Assembly (NCBI GenBank): GCA_933228675.1
Contig: OW121743.1
Coordinates: forward strand, 67,656,208 to 67,720,207
DNA: 64,000 bases
Origin: Stomorhina lunata
Taxonomy: Eukaryota; Arthropoda; Insecta; Diptera; Rhiniidae
Direction: 5' to 3'
The notes under the pieces were generated by a model that saw only the letters and a list, made by a program, of their open reading frames with translations, did no database searches and had not been told where the DNA came from. This document shows, piece by piece, positions 10,336-23,399 of this stretch; position 1 is the stretch's first letter; the number at the start of each line of letters is the position of its first letter. The position numbers were made by a program, and so were the translations under genes.

Positions 10336-11884
10336 CTAAAAATGTTTAACAAAATTTATTTTATTAATTACGAAATATAATTAATATACTTTCATATTTA
10401 ATAATATTTCTTTTAACCTTTTTTAACCCTTTCTTAAAGATTCAAAAAAGTTTTAAGATAAATTTTTGGGCAAAAAATCATTTTAAGAATTTCTGCCCAA
10501 TCTCGGTTAAAGTACCCAATTAATAACCCAATGATATAATTATGTACCTGATTATCATTTCATTTGTAGACATTATCTTTTGCCGACATTAACACCTTAA
10601 TCCTGTTGTCTTTTTATTTTTCTTAAGTAATTTAGCAAATTGTCTCATTTTTATCAATATCAAATAATTTAATTGCCAAGAAAAGGCCACAAAATAAAAG
10701 CAAACCCAGACAAATGTACTTATGTAGGTATTCAAGGACTCTAAAAAGCACAAATTTGAGACAAACCTAGAAATTTACAGTTACATTTACCCTTGTCTTT
10801 ATCTTTATCTTTAACTTAACCATTAATAAATATTAACCACATACCATACAATCATATAAAATATAATCTTATGTGGCCCTTCTTTATTATTTTGTCGGTA
10901 CTTATCAGTTCGAGTCCTTTTCTTGTCCTAGTATCCCTATTTTTTTCCTTGTTGTTCTTTGGAAAGATGTTGCCTTTTGTTGCTGGAGAAAAAAAAGGTG
11001 TTGAGTTTGATATTTATAATTGCGGTAAGCAAAAGTTCATTTTTTCTGTTGAAGTGTTTGGCTTTTGGTGAATGTTCGTTATTTTACTTCTTAGTCATCT
11101 TTGTTCCAAAGAGTCTTCTTACAAATTCTTAAGATTCATTGTTAGGAATTTCTTTCCATTTTCTTTATTTTCATTTTTTATTTTCAATTTTTGTTATTTT
11201 GTTTCTGCACGCATAATCATCATCTTTCAACGCAACATAAAATCTTTCAAAGGTTAAAATGAGTAAAATTCCCTGACCTGTGTTTCGAGTGCATACGTGC
11301 GTGTCTTTATGTTTTCTTTCAGATTAAACGTTCGAGAGTTCATCGCCAATGCAGCACCACACGCCGTTTATTATTTTATAGTTCACTCGGAATGTATTCG
11401 CTTTTATTGTTGACTGGCTGGAAAATTACAAAAACAAAAGCTTTCATTGTTTCTGTTCTTATGAAAAGCATTAAGATTTCTTGGTTTTTAATGTTGATAG
11501 ATTTCTTTTTATTCAATACAATTTAAAATTAGTTATTTAGCATAAGTTCTCTTGATTTTGGTGCTTAAATTAAGAGAAAACATCTTTTCTCTTAAAATTA
11601 AAGCTTATTCAGCACTTGAGTGGAATTTGTTTTGAAACTTTATTATTAAAGTCATAAATGGTTACTGTCTTAGCTAAAAGTCGTGCAAAAGTTTTATAAA
11701 GCTCATTTTGTTGCTAAAACAGATAGAGGTTTATGAAATGAATTCATGTAAATTTTTGTAAAGAAATAGAACAATTTTCGGGCTAAAATTTTAGATTCTT
11801 TAAAGAAAAATTTTTGATTAAGACAAATTATCGATGCGAAATATTATTTAGAACAATTCTTAATGAAATATTTTGTTAGTCAAT
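10336..11884. other. Unique sequence without a recognised gene
   Basis: Non-repetitive AT-rich DNA. Two consecutive plus-strand open frames (10871-11071, 11072-11257) are Phe/Leu/Ser-rich translations of T-rich DNA with no motif. I saw nothing that supports an exon. Confidence 0.5.
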
Positions 11885-14800
11885 TCTTTCATGTAAAATT
11901 TTTGTATTGAAAGTTTTTTGGTATACAATTTTATAGAGAATTTTGATGTTAAATTTATATAGGAAATTTTTTGTGCAAATTTTGCATAGAAAATTTTTTT
12001 AATGCAAAGTTGACATATTTTTATGAAAAGAAATTTTAATCTAAAAATTTAGATTAAAATTTTATATAGAAAAAATGTTTATTTAAATTCTGTAAAATTT
12101 AATGTTAAAAATTTTTTAGTGGAAATTTTAATTTTACATGGACAAATTTTTATTGTAAAATTTTTTAAGAAAAATTTTGGATGTAAAAGTTTATATTAAA
12201 AATTCCTTTGTGAAAAATTCTTTATTAAATTTTTTTCAAAAATTTACTTTTTATAGGAAAATTTTTAAAAATTCACTTTTTATAGGAAATTTTTCAAAAA
12301 TTTTCTAAATTGATATAAAATTTTTCTATTTTTTTAGGAAATTTTTCAAAAATTTCCTATTTTTATAGGAAATTTTTCAAAAATTTCCTATTTTTATAGG
12401 AAAATTTTCAAAAATTTCCTATTTTTATAGGAAATTTTTCAAAAATTTCCTATTTTTATAGGAAATTTTTCAAAAATTTCCTATTTTTATAGGAAATTTT
12501 AAAAAATTTCCTATCTTTATAGGAAATTTTTCAAAAATTTCCTATCTTTATAGGAAATTTTTCAAAAATTTCCTATTTTGATAGGAAATTTTTCAAAAAT
12601 TTCCTATTTTTATAGGAAATTTTTCAAAAATTTCCTATTTTGATAGGAAGTTTTATAGGAAATTTTTCAAAAATTTCCTATTTTTATAGGAAATTTTTCA
12701 AAAATTTCCTGTTTTTATAGGAAATTTTTCAAAAATTTCCTATTTTTATAGGAAATTTTTCAAAAACTTCCTATTTTTATAGGAAATTTTTCAAAAATTT
12801 CCTATTTTTATAGGAAATTTTTCAAAAATTTCCTATTTTTATAGGAAATTTTTCAAAAATTTCCTATTTTTATAGAAAATTTTTCAAAAATTTCCTATTT
12901 TTATAGGAAATTTTTCAAAAATTTCCTATTTTTATAGGAAATTTTTCAAAAATTTCCTATTTTTATAGGAAATTTTTCAAAAATTTCCTATTTTTATAGG
13001 AAATTTTTCAAAAATTTCCTATTTTTATAGGAAATTTTTCAAAAATTTCCTATTTTTATAGGAAAATTTTCAAAAATTTCCTATTTTTATAGGAAATTTT
13101 TCAAAAATTTCCTATTTTTATAGGAAATTTTTCAAAAATTTCCTATTTTTATAGGAAATTTTTCAAAAATTTCCTATTTTTATAGGAAATTTTTCAAAAA
13201 TTTCCTATTTTTATAGGAAATTTTTCAAAAATTTCCTATTTTTATAGGAAATTTTTCAAAAATTTCCTATTTTTATAGGAAATTTTTCAAAAATTTCCTA
13301 TTTTTATAGGAAATTTTTCAAAAATTTCCTATTTTTATAGGAAATTTTTTAAAAATTTCCTATTTTTATAGGAAATTTTTCAAAAATTTCCTATTTTTAT
13401 AGAAAATTTTTCAGAAATTTCCTATTTTTATAGGAAATTTTTCAAAAATTTCCTATTTTTATAGGAAATTTTTCAAAAATTTCCTATTTTTATAGGAAAT
13501 TTTTCAAAAATTTCCTATTTTTATAGGAAATTTTTCAAAAATTTCCTATTTTTATAGGAAATTTTTCAAAAATTTCCTATTTTTATAGGAAATTTTTCAA
13601 AAATTTCCTATTTTTATAGGAAATTTTTCAAAAATTTCCTATTTTTATAGGAAATTTTTCAAAAATTTCCTATTTTTATAGGAAATTTTTCAAAAATTTC
13701 CTATTTTTATAGGAAATTTTTCAAAAATTTCCTATTTTTATAGGAAATTTTTCAAAAATTTCCTATTTTTATAGGAAATTTTTCAAAAATTTCCTATTTT
13801 TATGGGAAATTTTTCAAAAATTTCCTATTTTTATAGGAAATTTTTCAAAAATTTCCTATTTTTATAGGAAATTTTTCAAAAATTTCCTATTTTTATAGGA
13901 AATTTTTCAAAAATTTCCTATTTTTATAGGAAATTTTTCAAAAATTTCCTATTTTTATAGGAAATTTTTCAAAAATTTCCTATTTTTATAGGAAATTTTT
14001 CAAAAATTTCCTATTTTTATAGGAAATTTTTCAAAAATTTCCTATTTTTATAGGAAATTTTTCAAAAATTTCCTATTTTTATAGGAAATTTTTCAAAAAT
14101 TTCCTATTTTTATAGGAAATTTTTCAAAAATTTCCTATTTTTATAGGAAGTTTTTCAAAAATTTCCTATTTTTATAGGAAATTTTTCAAAAATTTCCTAT
14201 TTTTATAGGAAATTTTTCAAAAATTTCCTATTTTTATAGGAAATTTTTCAAAAATTTCCTATTTTTATAGGAAATTTTTCAAAAATTTCCTATTTTTACA
14301 GGAAATTTTTCAAAAATTTCCTATTTTTATAGGAAATTTTTCAAAAATTTCCTATTTTTATAGGAAATTTTTCAAAAATTTCCTATTTTTATAGGAAATT
14401 TTTCAAAAATTTCCTATTTTTATAGGAAATTTTTCAAAAATTTCCTATTTTTATAGGAAATTTTTCAAAAATTTTCTATTTTTATAGGAAATTTTTCAAA
14501 AATTTCCTATTTTTATAGGAAATTTTTCAAAAATTTCCTATTTTTATAGGAAATTTTTCAAAAATTTCCTATTTTTATAGGAAATTTTTCAAAAATTTCC
14601 TATTTTTATAGGAAATTTTTCAAAAATTTCCTATTTTTATAGGAAATTTTTCAAAAATTTCCTATTTTTATAGGAAATTTTTCAAAAATTTCCTATTTTT
14701 ATAGGAAATTTTTCAAAAATTTCCTATTTTTATAGGAAATTTTTCAAAAATTTCCTATTTTTATAGGAAATTTTTCAAAAATTTCCTATTTTTATAGGAA

Positions 14801-16530
14801 ATTTTTCAAAAATTTCCTATTTTTATAGGAAATTTTTCAAAAATTTCCTATTTTTATAGGAAATTTTTCAAAAATTTCCTATTTTTATAGGAAATTTTTC
14901 AAAAATTTCCTATTTTTATAGGAAATTTTTCAAAAATTTCCTATTTTTATAGTAAATTTTTCAAAAATTTCCTATTTTTATAGGAAATTTTTCAAAAATT
15001 TCCTATTTTTATAGGAAATTTTTCAAAAATTTCCTATTTTTATAGGAAATTTTTCAAAAATTTCCTATTTTTATAGGAAATTTTTCAAAAATTTCCTATT
15101 TTTATAGGAAATTTTTCAAAAATTTCCTATTTTTATAGGAAATTTTTCAAAAAATTCCTATTTTTATAGGAAATTTTTCAAAAATTTCCTATTTTTCTAG
15201 GAAATTTTTCAAAAATTTCCTATTTTTATAGGAAATTTTTCAAAATTTTCCTATTTTTATAAGAAATTTTTCAAAAATTTCCTATTTTTATAGGAAATTT
15301 TTCAAAAATTTCCTATTTTTATAGGAAATTTTTCAAAAATTTCCTATTTTTATAGAAAATTTTTCAAAAATTTCCTATTTTTATAGGAAATTTTTCAAAA
15401 ATTTCCTATTTTTATAGGAAATTTTTCAAAAATTTCCTATTTTTATAGGAAATTTTTCAAAAATTTCCTATTTTTATAGGAAATTTTTCAAAAGTTTCCT
15501 ATTTTTATAGGAAATTTTTCAAAAATTTCCTATTTTTATAGGAAATTTTTCAAAAATTTCCTATTTTTATAGGAAATTTTTCAAAAATTTCCTATTTTTA
15601 TAGGAAATTTTTCAAAAATTTCCTATTTTTATAGGAAATTTTTCAAAAATTTCCTATTTTTATAGGAAATTTTTCAAAAATTTCCTATTTTTATAGGAAA
15701 TTTTTCAAAAATTTCCTATTTTTATAGGAAATTTTTCAAAAATTTCCTATTTTTATAGGAAATTTTTCAAAAATTTCCTATTTTTATAGGAAATTTTTCA
15801 AAAATTTCCTATTTTTATAGGAAATTTTTCAAAAATTTCCTTTTTTTATAGGAAATTTTTCAAAAATTTCCTATTTTTATAGGAAATTTTTCAAAAATTT
15901 CCTATTTTTATAGGAAATTTTTCAAAAATTTCCTATTTTTATAGGAAATTTTTCAAAAATTTCCTATTTTTATAGGAAATTTTTCAAAAATTTCCTATTT
16001 TTATAGGAAATTTTTCAAAAATTTCCTATTTTTATAGGAAATTTTTCAAAAATTTCCTATTTTTATAGGAAATTTTTCAAAAATTTCCTATTTTTATAGG
16101 AAATTTTTCAAAAATTTCCTATTTTTATAGGAAATTTTTCAAAAATTTCCTATTTTTATAGGAAATTTTTCAAAAATTTCCTATTTTTATAGGAATTTTT
16201 TCAAAAATTTCCTATTTTTATAGGAATTTTTTCAAAAATTTCCTATTTTTATAGGAAGTTTTTCAAAAATTTGCTATTTTTATAGGAAATTTTTAAAAAT
16301 TTTCTATTTTTATAGGAAATTTTTCAAAAATTTACTATTTTTATAAATTTTTCAAAAATTTACTTTTTTTAGGAAATTTTTCAAAAAATTTTTTTTAATA
16401 GGAAATTTTTCAGAAATTTACTTTTAATAGGAAATTTTTCAAAAATTTACTTTGTTTTGGAAATTTTTCAAAAATTTACTTTTTTTTAGGAAATTTTTCA
16501 AAAATTTACTTTTTATAGGAAATTTGTCTC
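11885..16530. repeat. Large homogeneous 31-bp palindromic satellite array (about 4.3 kb core)
   Basis: From about 12240 the unit is GGAAATTTTTCAAAAATTTCC plus CTATTTTTATA, with a period of exactly 31 bp over long stretches and about 138 copies. The unit is itself a near-perfect inverted repeat (13-bp arms around a single C). The centre is almost invariant. Both edges carry the same older variant with TTTACTTTTTATAGG, and the left 350 bp (11885-12240) is highly degenerate. An irregular unit occurs near 12645-12660. Confidence 0.97.
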
Positions 16531-16599
16531 TTTCAAATTTCAGTTTCTTTTTAATAACTTTTTAAACATATTTTTCATATTATTTTTCTATTTATTAAT

Positions 16600-18360
16600 T
16601 TTCTTGTAAAATTTTTGTACAAACTTTTTTGAAGTAAAATTTTTTTCTAATTAAATTTTTGTATTAAAAGTTTTTCTATAAAAGAAGTTTTGATATAAAA
16701 ATTTTGCTATAGACAAATTTTTGAGGTAAAAGATTTTGTATAAAAATGTTTGAGTCACAAGTTTTCGATTGAAAAATTTTAGAGCTAAAAAAAATTTTTT
16801 CTAAAGAATTTTTTTTTCGTTTTAAAGTTTTTTTTTATGAAAAATTTTTAAAGTAAAAGTTTTTGTAAAGAAAAATTTTTGAGGCAAAAGGTTTTCTATA
16901 GACAAATTTCGAGGTAAAAAGTAAAGTTTTTCTATAGAAAAATTTTTAAGGTAAAAGTTTTTCTAAAGAAAAATTTTTGAGGTTCAAGTTAAAAAAATGT
17001 TTGTGGTAAAAGTTTTTCTATAGAAAAATTTTTGCGGTAAAAGTTTTTCTTTGGAAAAATTTTTGCTGTAAAAGTATTTCTATAGAAAAATTTTTGTGGT
17101 AAAAACTTTTCTATAGAAAAATTTTTGCGGTAAAAACTTTTCTATAGAAAAATTTTTGCGGTAAAAGTTTTTCTATAGAAAAATTTTTGCGGTAAAAGTT
17201 TTTCTATAGACACAATTTTGAGGTGAAATTTTTTTAATAAAAAAACTTTTGGGGCAAAAATTTTTCCATAGAAAATTTTTTGAGTTAAAAGTTTTTCAAT
17301 TTTTCTGCAGAAAAATTTTAGAGGTAAAAGTTTTTCCATAGAAGAATTTTTGATATAAAAGTTTTTCTATAGAAACATTTTTGAGGTAAAGTTTTTCTAT
17401 AAAGAAATTAAAAAAAAAGTTTTTGTATAGAAAAATTTTTGATTTAAAAGTTTTTCTATAGAAACATTTTTGATTGAAAAGTTTTTTATAGAAAAATTTT
17501 TGATTAAAAAGTTTTTCTATAGACACGTTTTTGATTAGAAAGTTTTTCTATACAACAATTTTTTATTAGAAAGTTTTTCTATAGAAAAATTTTAGATTAA
17601 AAAGTTTTTCTATAGAAAAATTTTTGATTAGAAAGTTTTTCTATACAAAAATTTTTTATTAGAAAGTTTTTCTATAGAAAAATTTTTGATTAGAAAGAAA
17701 AATTTTTAATTAAAAAGTTTTTCTGTACAAAAATTTTTGATTAAAAAGTTTTTCTATAGAAAAATTTTTGACTAAAAAGTTTTTCTATAGAAAGATTATT
17801 GATTCATAAGTTTTTCTATAGAAACATTTTTACTTAAAAAGTTTTTCTATAGAAAAATTTTTGATTAAAATGTTTTTCTAATTTGAAAGTAATAATGTGG
17901 AGAAAAACTGAAAAAAATATTTTTTTCTATAGAAAAATTGTTGATAAAAATATTTTTCTATAGAAAAATTTTTGATTAAAAATATTTTCTATAGAAAAAT
18001 TTTTGATTAGAAAGATTTTCTATACAAAAATTTTTTATTAGAAAGTTTTTCTGTAGAAAAATTTTTAATTAGAAAGAAAAATTTTTAATTAAAAAGTTTT
18101 TTTGTACAAAAATTTTTGATTAAAAAGTTTTTCTATAGAAAACTTTTTGATTAAAAAGTTTTTCTATAGAAAAATTTTTGATTAAAAAGGTTTACTATAG
18201 AAACATTTTTGATTAAATAGTTTTTCTACAGAAAAATTTTTGATTAAAATTTTTTTATAGAACAATTTTTGAGGTAAAGGTTTTTCTATAGAAAAGTTTT
18301 TAAGGAAAAAGTTTTTCTATAGAAAAAAATAAAAGGTTTTCTATAGAAAAAAATTTTGAT
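16600..18360. repeat. 31-bp satellite array, TTTTTGATTAAAAAG / GAGGTAAAAG / GCGGTAAAAG subtypes
   Basis: Palindrome TTTTTCTATAGAAAAA is retained. The other half drifts from GAGGTAAAAG and GCGGTAAAAG (16690-17400) to GATTAAAAAG and GATTAGAAAG (17430-18240). Short open frames in this interval are repeat artefacts. Confidence 0.93.
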
Positions 18361-18880
18361 ACATAAAAATAATCAATAATTCAATTATTTTCAATCTTTT
18401 TTTTTTTGTTTATTTTTTCGTTATGCAAAAAATTCTCTTTAATTGTTATTTCTTCATCAAAATTTGTATCTTGGTAATGTATTCAATAGACAACAATATA
18501 TAAATCATTTTAAATAGTTACCCCAAATTACAACTAATTAGATCATGTTACCATCATATTAACCTAAAACCTTATATTTTTCAAAAACTGTTGAAAATAT
18601 AATAACATTTCATTTCGTTCCTAAATTGTTAGAAATACTCCTTTAACATGATACAAATGTTTGCCATTAAAAATCATTCAACACAGCCATAATTTTTGAA
18701 TCAACATTAATAAAATGAAGTAACTTTATCCTAATGAAACAAAAAAAGAGCGTACTATAATTGGTAAAGACCGACTTTTTGATAACCTACAACAACTGAG
18801 AACAATTGTTAAATATGGTTGGCACCAAATTTAATATTTCATTCCTTAAAGGTACAGGAATTAATGAACCAAAACTTCAA
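18361..18880. other. Unique AT-rich spacer
   Basis: Non-repetitive DNA between two satellite arrays. No coding potential recognised. Confidence 0.5.
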
Positions 18881-19060
18881 CATTTAAATTTTTTCTATAG
18901 AAAAACTTAAACATCAAAATTTTTTTCATACAAAAACTTTTACGTCAAAATTTTTTTATAAGAAAACTTTTACATCATATTTTATTCTACAGAAAAACTT
19001 TTACGTCAAAAGTTTTTCTATAAAAGAAGTTTTACACAAACATTTTTTCTATAGAAAACT
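18880..19060. repeat. Short satellite fragment (CTTTTACATCAAAA subtype)
   Basis: About six degenerate units with CTATAG-type palindromes and ACATCAAAA/ACGTCAAAA halves, ending against the sequence at 19061. Confidence 0.8.
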
Positions 19061-19311
19061 TTATCTCCTGCGTTGACGTAGGGTATAAAAAGTGTTAGTC
19101 CCACACATATAAGTACCAACTCCATTATCCGCCAAAGACTAACCGAAAAGCAATCTTTCAAGTAGTTAAAATATTCGCCAAAAATCATCCAAAAAATAGT
19201 TTTGGAACATCTTACAAAATAACTACAATGACTACAAAACAGGCAGTTTGCAGCAGCAATAAAGTCTACGACTGTTATTACCGCATCCAGACAATTGTTG
19301 TTAAGCCACAT
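19056..19311 (-). CDS. Possible exon or small ORF with a signal-peptide-like segment (low confidence)
   Basis: A minus-strand open frame starts at 19311 and runs from non-repetitive DNA into satellite, so its annotated stop is not meaningful. An internal Met opens a stretch reading MELVLICVGLTLFIPYVNAG, which has the charge, hydrophobic core and small-residue end of a secretory signal peptide. No splice donor follows it convincingly, and no known family was recognised. It may be chance in low-complexity DNA. Confidence 0.15.
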
Positions 19312-19894
19312 TTAACTCTATTCACTACCCGATGCCTTGCCAAGGTATGAGTTTGAAAGAAGATGAGTTCAGCAGCAACTGGCAGCAACAAACAACCAAC
19401 AACAATAACATTCAATATGTCTTTGTTGTAACAACACAAACAACAACATTCAGTCTTTCAAGAGATTTAACAAATAATAGAGCTCAAGAAATAGACAAAA
19501 AAAAAGCAACCAAATGTTAAATGATTTTTGCTGACTATAACTGGGACTTGGTTTAAGCCAAAAAATCTATAAGCCGTATAGTTGTTGCTTTTACCGTTGG
19601 TGGCATTAAAGCTTCCGCAAATGGCACTGGATAAATGTTTCGCACGCCGCCAAATTTATTTTATGCCATCATTTGTTTCGTTTATTTGGGTAGGATTCGT
19701 TTTCCACTTTTAAAATATCGGCGGATTTCTATGAATTTTATTAACAACTGTAACCACTTTAATGCTGCTTTGTTTGTTTGCAGTTTTGAGGGAATTTTGT
19801 GAGTGATTTTGTAAGACCATAAAAGTAAAAATGTCTGTTCATCTTCAATTTAGATTTGGCTTAATTATACTAACGACGTTAGTTTCCAAAATTA
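19061..19894. other. Unique sequence between satellite arrays
   Basis: This is one of the less AT-extreme parts of the left half. It contains the weak candidate exon noted on the minus strand and a CAA-rich stretch at 19380-19450 that translates as Gln/Asn/Thr-rich on the plus strand (19332-19520), which I do not call a gene. Confidence 0.45.
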
Positions 19895-22850
19895 ATTAAA
19901 AAAGCATTTTTTATAGAAAACTTTAACATTAAAAATTTTTCTAAAGAGAAACTTAAATATCGAAAACTTTTCTATAGAAAAACTTTTGCGTCAAAAAATT
20001 GTTCTAAAAAAATAAACTTTAAAATATTTTTAAAAAACTTTAACCATCAAAAATTTTCTATACAAAAATTTTAACATCAAAATTTTTCTACAGAAAAATT
20101 TTAACATCAAAAATTTGTCTATAGAAAAATTTTAACATCGAACATTTTTTCGTAGACAAACTTTAACATCAAAAATTTGTCTTAACAAAATATTAACATC
20201 AAAATTTTTTTTTTCTGTAGAAAAAGTTTTGCGTCAAATATTTTTCTAAAAAATGCTATAATATATAAAATTTGTTTTTACAAAAAAATGTTCTTTAACA
20301 TCAAAAACTTATCTATAGAAAAATTTAACATCAAAAACTTTTCTATAGAAAAATTTAATATCAAAAATTTTTCTATAGAAAAATTTTGACATGAAACATT
20401 TTTACACCAAAAATTTTTTATAGACATTTTTTTATAAACATTTAAACATCTAAAATTTTTCTATAGAAAAAGTTTAACATCAAAAATTTTTCTATAGAAA
20501 AATTTAAACATCAAAAATTTTTTTTCTAGAAAAATGTTAACATCAAAAATTTTTTTTATATGAAAATTTTAATATCAAAAAATTTAATTTTAATTTATTT
20601 AAAAATTAAATTTATTTTAATTTAACATCAAAAAAATTTTTTCGTAGAAAAATTTTAACCTCAAAATGTTTCCGTAGAAAAATTTTAACATCAAAATTTT
20701 TCTTTAGAAAAATTTGAACATCAAAAATTTTTCTATAGAAAAATTTAACATCAAAAATTTTTCTATAGCTAAATTTTAATTTTACGTTTCTATAGAAAAA
20801 TTTTAGAATCAAAAATTTTAATATCAAAAATTTTTCTATAGAAAAATTTTAACATCAAAAATTTTTCTATAGAAAAATTTTAACATCAAAATTTTTTCTA
20901 TAGAAAAATTTTAACATCAAAAATTTTTCTATAGCAAAATTTTAACATCAAAAATTTTTCTATAGAAAAATTTTAATGTCAAAAATTAATTTTTCTGTAG
21001 AAAAATTTTAACATCACAAACTTTTCTACAGAAAAATTTTAACATCAAAAATTTTTTTATATGAAAATTTTAACATCAAAAATTTTTGTATAGAAAAATT
21101 TTAACACAAAAATTTTTGTATGGAAAAATTTTAACATCAAAATTTTTCTTTAGAAAAATTTTAACATCAAACATTTTTCTATAGAAAAATTCTATCGAAA
21201 AATTTTAACATCAAAAATTTTTCTATCGAAAAATTTTAATATCAAAAATTTTTCTATAGAAAAATTGTAACATTAAAAATTTTTCTATCGAAAAATTTTA
21301 ACATCAAAAATTTTTCTATAGGAAAATTTTAACATCAAAAATTTTTCTATAGAAAAATTTCAACATCACGAATTTTTCTATAGAAAAATTTTAACATCAA
21401 AAATGTTTCTATAAAAAAATTTTACTATCAAAAATTTTTCTATAAAAAAAATTTAACATCAAAAAATTTTTTTTATAGCAAAATTTTATCATTTTAACTT
21501 TCTATAGAAAATTTGTCATTAGAAAAATTTTAACATCAAAAATTTTTCTATAGAAAAATTTCAACATCACGAATTTTTCTATAGAAAAATTTTAACGCCA
21601 GAAATTTTTCTATATAAAAATTTTAATATTAAAAATTTTTTAATAGAAACATTTTAACGTCAAATATTTTTCTGTAAAAAATTGTACAATTTTCTCTAAA
21701 AAATTTTAACATGAAAAATTTTGTTATAGAAAAATATAAACATCGAATTTAAATCATAATTTTATATAGAAAACTTTTGAAATCAAAAACGTTTCTATAG
21801 AAAAATTTTAACATTAAACATTTTTCTATAGAAAATTTTAACATCAAAAGTTTGTCTATTAAAAAATTTTAACATCAAAAATTTTTCTATAGAAAAATTT
21901 TTACATCAAAAATTTTTCTAAAGAAAAATTTTAAAATCAAAAAATTTTTCTAAAAATAAATTTTAACATCAAACATTTTTCTATAGAAAAAATTTAACAT
22001 CAATAATTGTTCTATAGAAAAATGTTAACATCAAAAATTTTCTCTAGAAAAAATTTAACATCAAAAATTTTCTATAGACAAATTTTAACATCAATAATTT
22101 TCTATAGAAAAATTTTAACATAACGAATTTTTCTATAGAAAAATGTAATTTTCTTTACAAAAAAATTTTCTTTAACATCAAAAACTTATCTATAGAAAAA
22201 TTTAACATAAAAAATTTTCTATAGAAAAATTTTAACATCAAAAATTTTTACATCAAATATTTTTCTATAAAAAAATTTGAACATCAAAAATTTTTCTATA
22301 GTAAAATTTTACCATCAAAATTTTTATGTTTGAAAAATTTTAACATCAAACATTTTTTATAAAAAATTTTAACACAAAAATATTTCTATAGAAAAATTTT
22401 AACATCAATAATTTTTCTATAGAAAACTTACAACATCAAAAATTTTTTTATAGAAAAATTTTAACTTCAAAAATTTTTCTATAGAAAAATTTTAACCTCA
22501 AAAATTTTTCTAGAAAAATTTTAACAAAAATTTATTTATATAAAAACTTTAACATCGAAAATTTTTCTATGTAAAAATTTTAAAATCGAAAATTTTTCTA
22601 TATTTAAATTTTAACATCGAAAATTTTTCTATAGAAACAATTTTAATATCAAAAATTTTTATATAGGAAAATTTTAACATCAAAAAAGTTTTTATAGGAA
22701 GACTTAAACATCAAAAATATTTCTATAGAAAACTTTTTACTTCAAAAATTTTTCTATAGAAAAATTTTTCAATCGAAAATCTATAAAAAAACTTAAACAT
22801 TAAAAATTTTTCTATAGAAAAATTTGAACATTAAAAATTTTTCATGTCTT
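19895..22850. repeat. 31-bp satellite array, TTTTAACATCAAAAA subtype
   Basis: About 95 units with TTTTTCTATAGAAAAA and variable half TTTTAACATCAAAAA in plus orientation. Moderately diverged, with many point changes in the palindrome (CTGTAG, CTTTAG, CTATCG). It is the mirror-image partner of the array at 23400-26065. Confidence 0.95.
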
Positions 22851-23399
22851 TAAGTTTTCCAGATTTCCCTCATAATAGCAAATCCACTGTCTGCTGCCTT
22901 TAAAATTATATCTGATTTCTTTGACTATATATTTTACCTTTTAACAATTTCAGATTTTCTATGAACTTCTTTATTCGTCGAGTAACTTGTACTTATAAAA
23001 TAGTTACGTTTGTACTTTTAATTTTACTGTTGATTTTTATTATTTGCCCAACATTTATAAAGTTTCATTTATCTCTAAAATAATCATCATTATTACTATT
23101 ATAATAATAACTATCGCTATCATCATCTTCATTGAAATTGCTTCATACTATACTTATGTTGTTTTTCGGTGATTATTTTGGGTTGACTTTTTTGTTGGCT
23201 TTTGTAAAATGTGCCACTATCTACAGTTTTTGTGGTAAAAACTTAGCGGAAAAATATTAATGGCAAATGTTTGATATTACTTGCACAATTAATAATGGGA
23301 CACGAGTGGTAAATGATGATTGTGATTCGCTCTATATAAAGTTACTTTATTTAGGGCAAAAAACTTGCTATCATGATTTTTCCTTTTTTGGCAGTAAAG
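22851..23399. other. Unique spacer between mirror-image arrays
   Basis: About 550 bp of non-satellite DNA, including an irregular ATT/ATC microsatellite near 23080-23135. No gene recognised. It forms the hinge between two opposite-orientation arrays of the same satellite subtype. Confidence 0.6.

Noticed and set aside
10871..11257. Two adjacent plus-strand frames with hydrophobic translations
   Set aside because: T-rich DNA gives Phe/Leu/Ile runs. No signal, domain or splice evidence.
12240..16530. CRISPR-like regular repeats
   Set aside because: There are no unique spacers; the units are contiguous 31-bp satellite in a eukaryotic genome.
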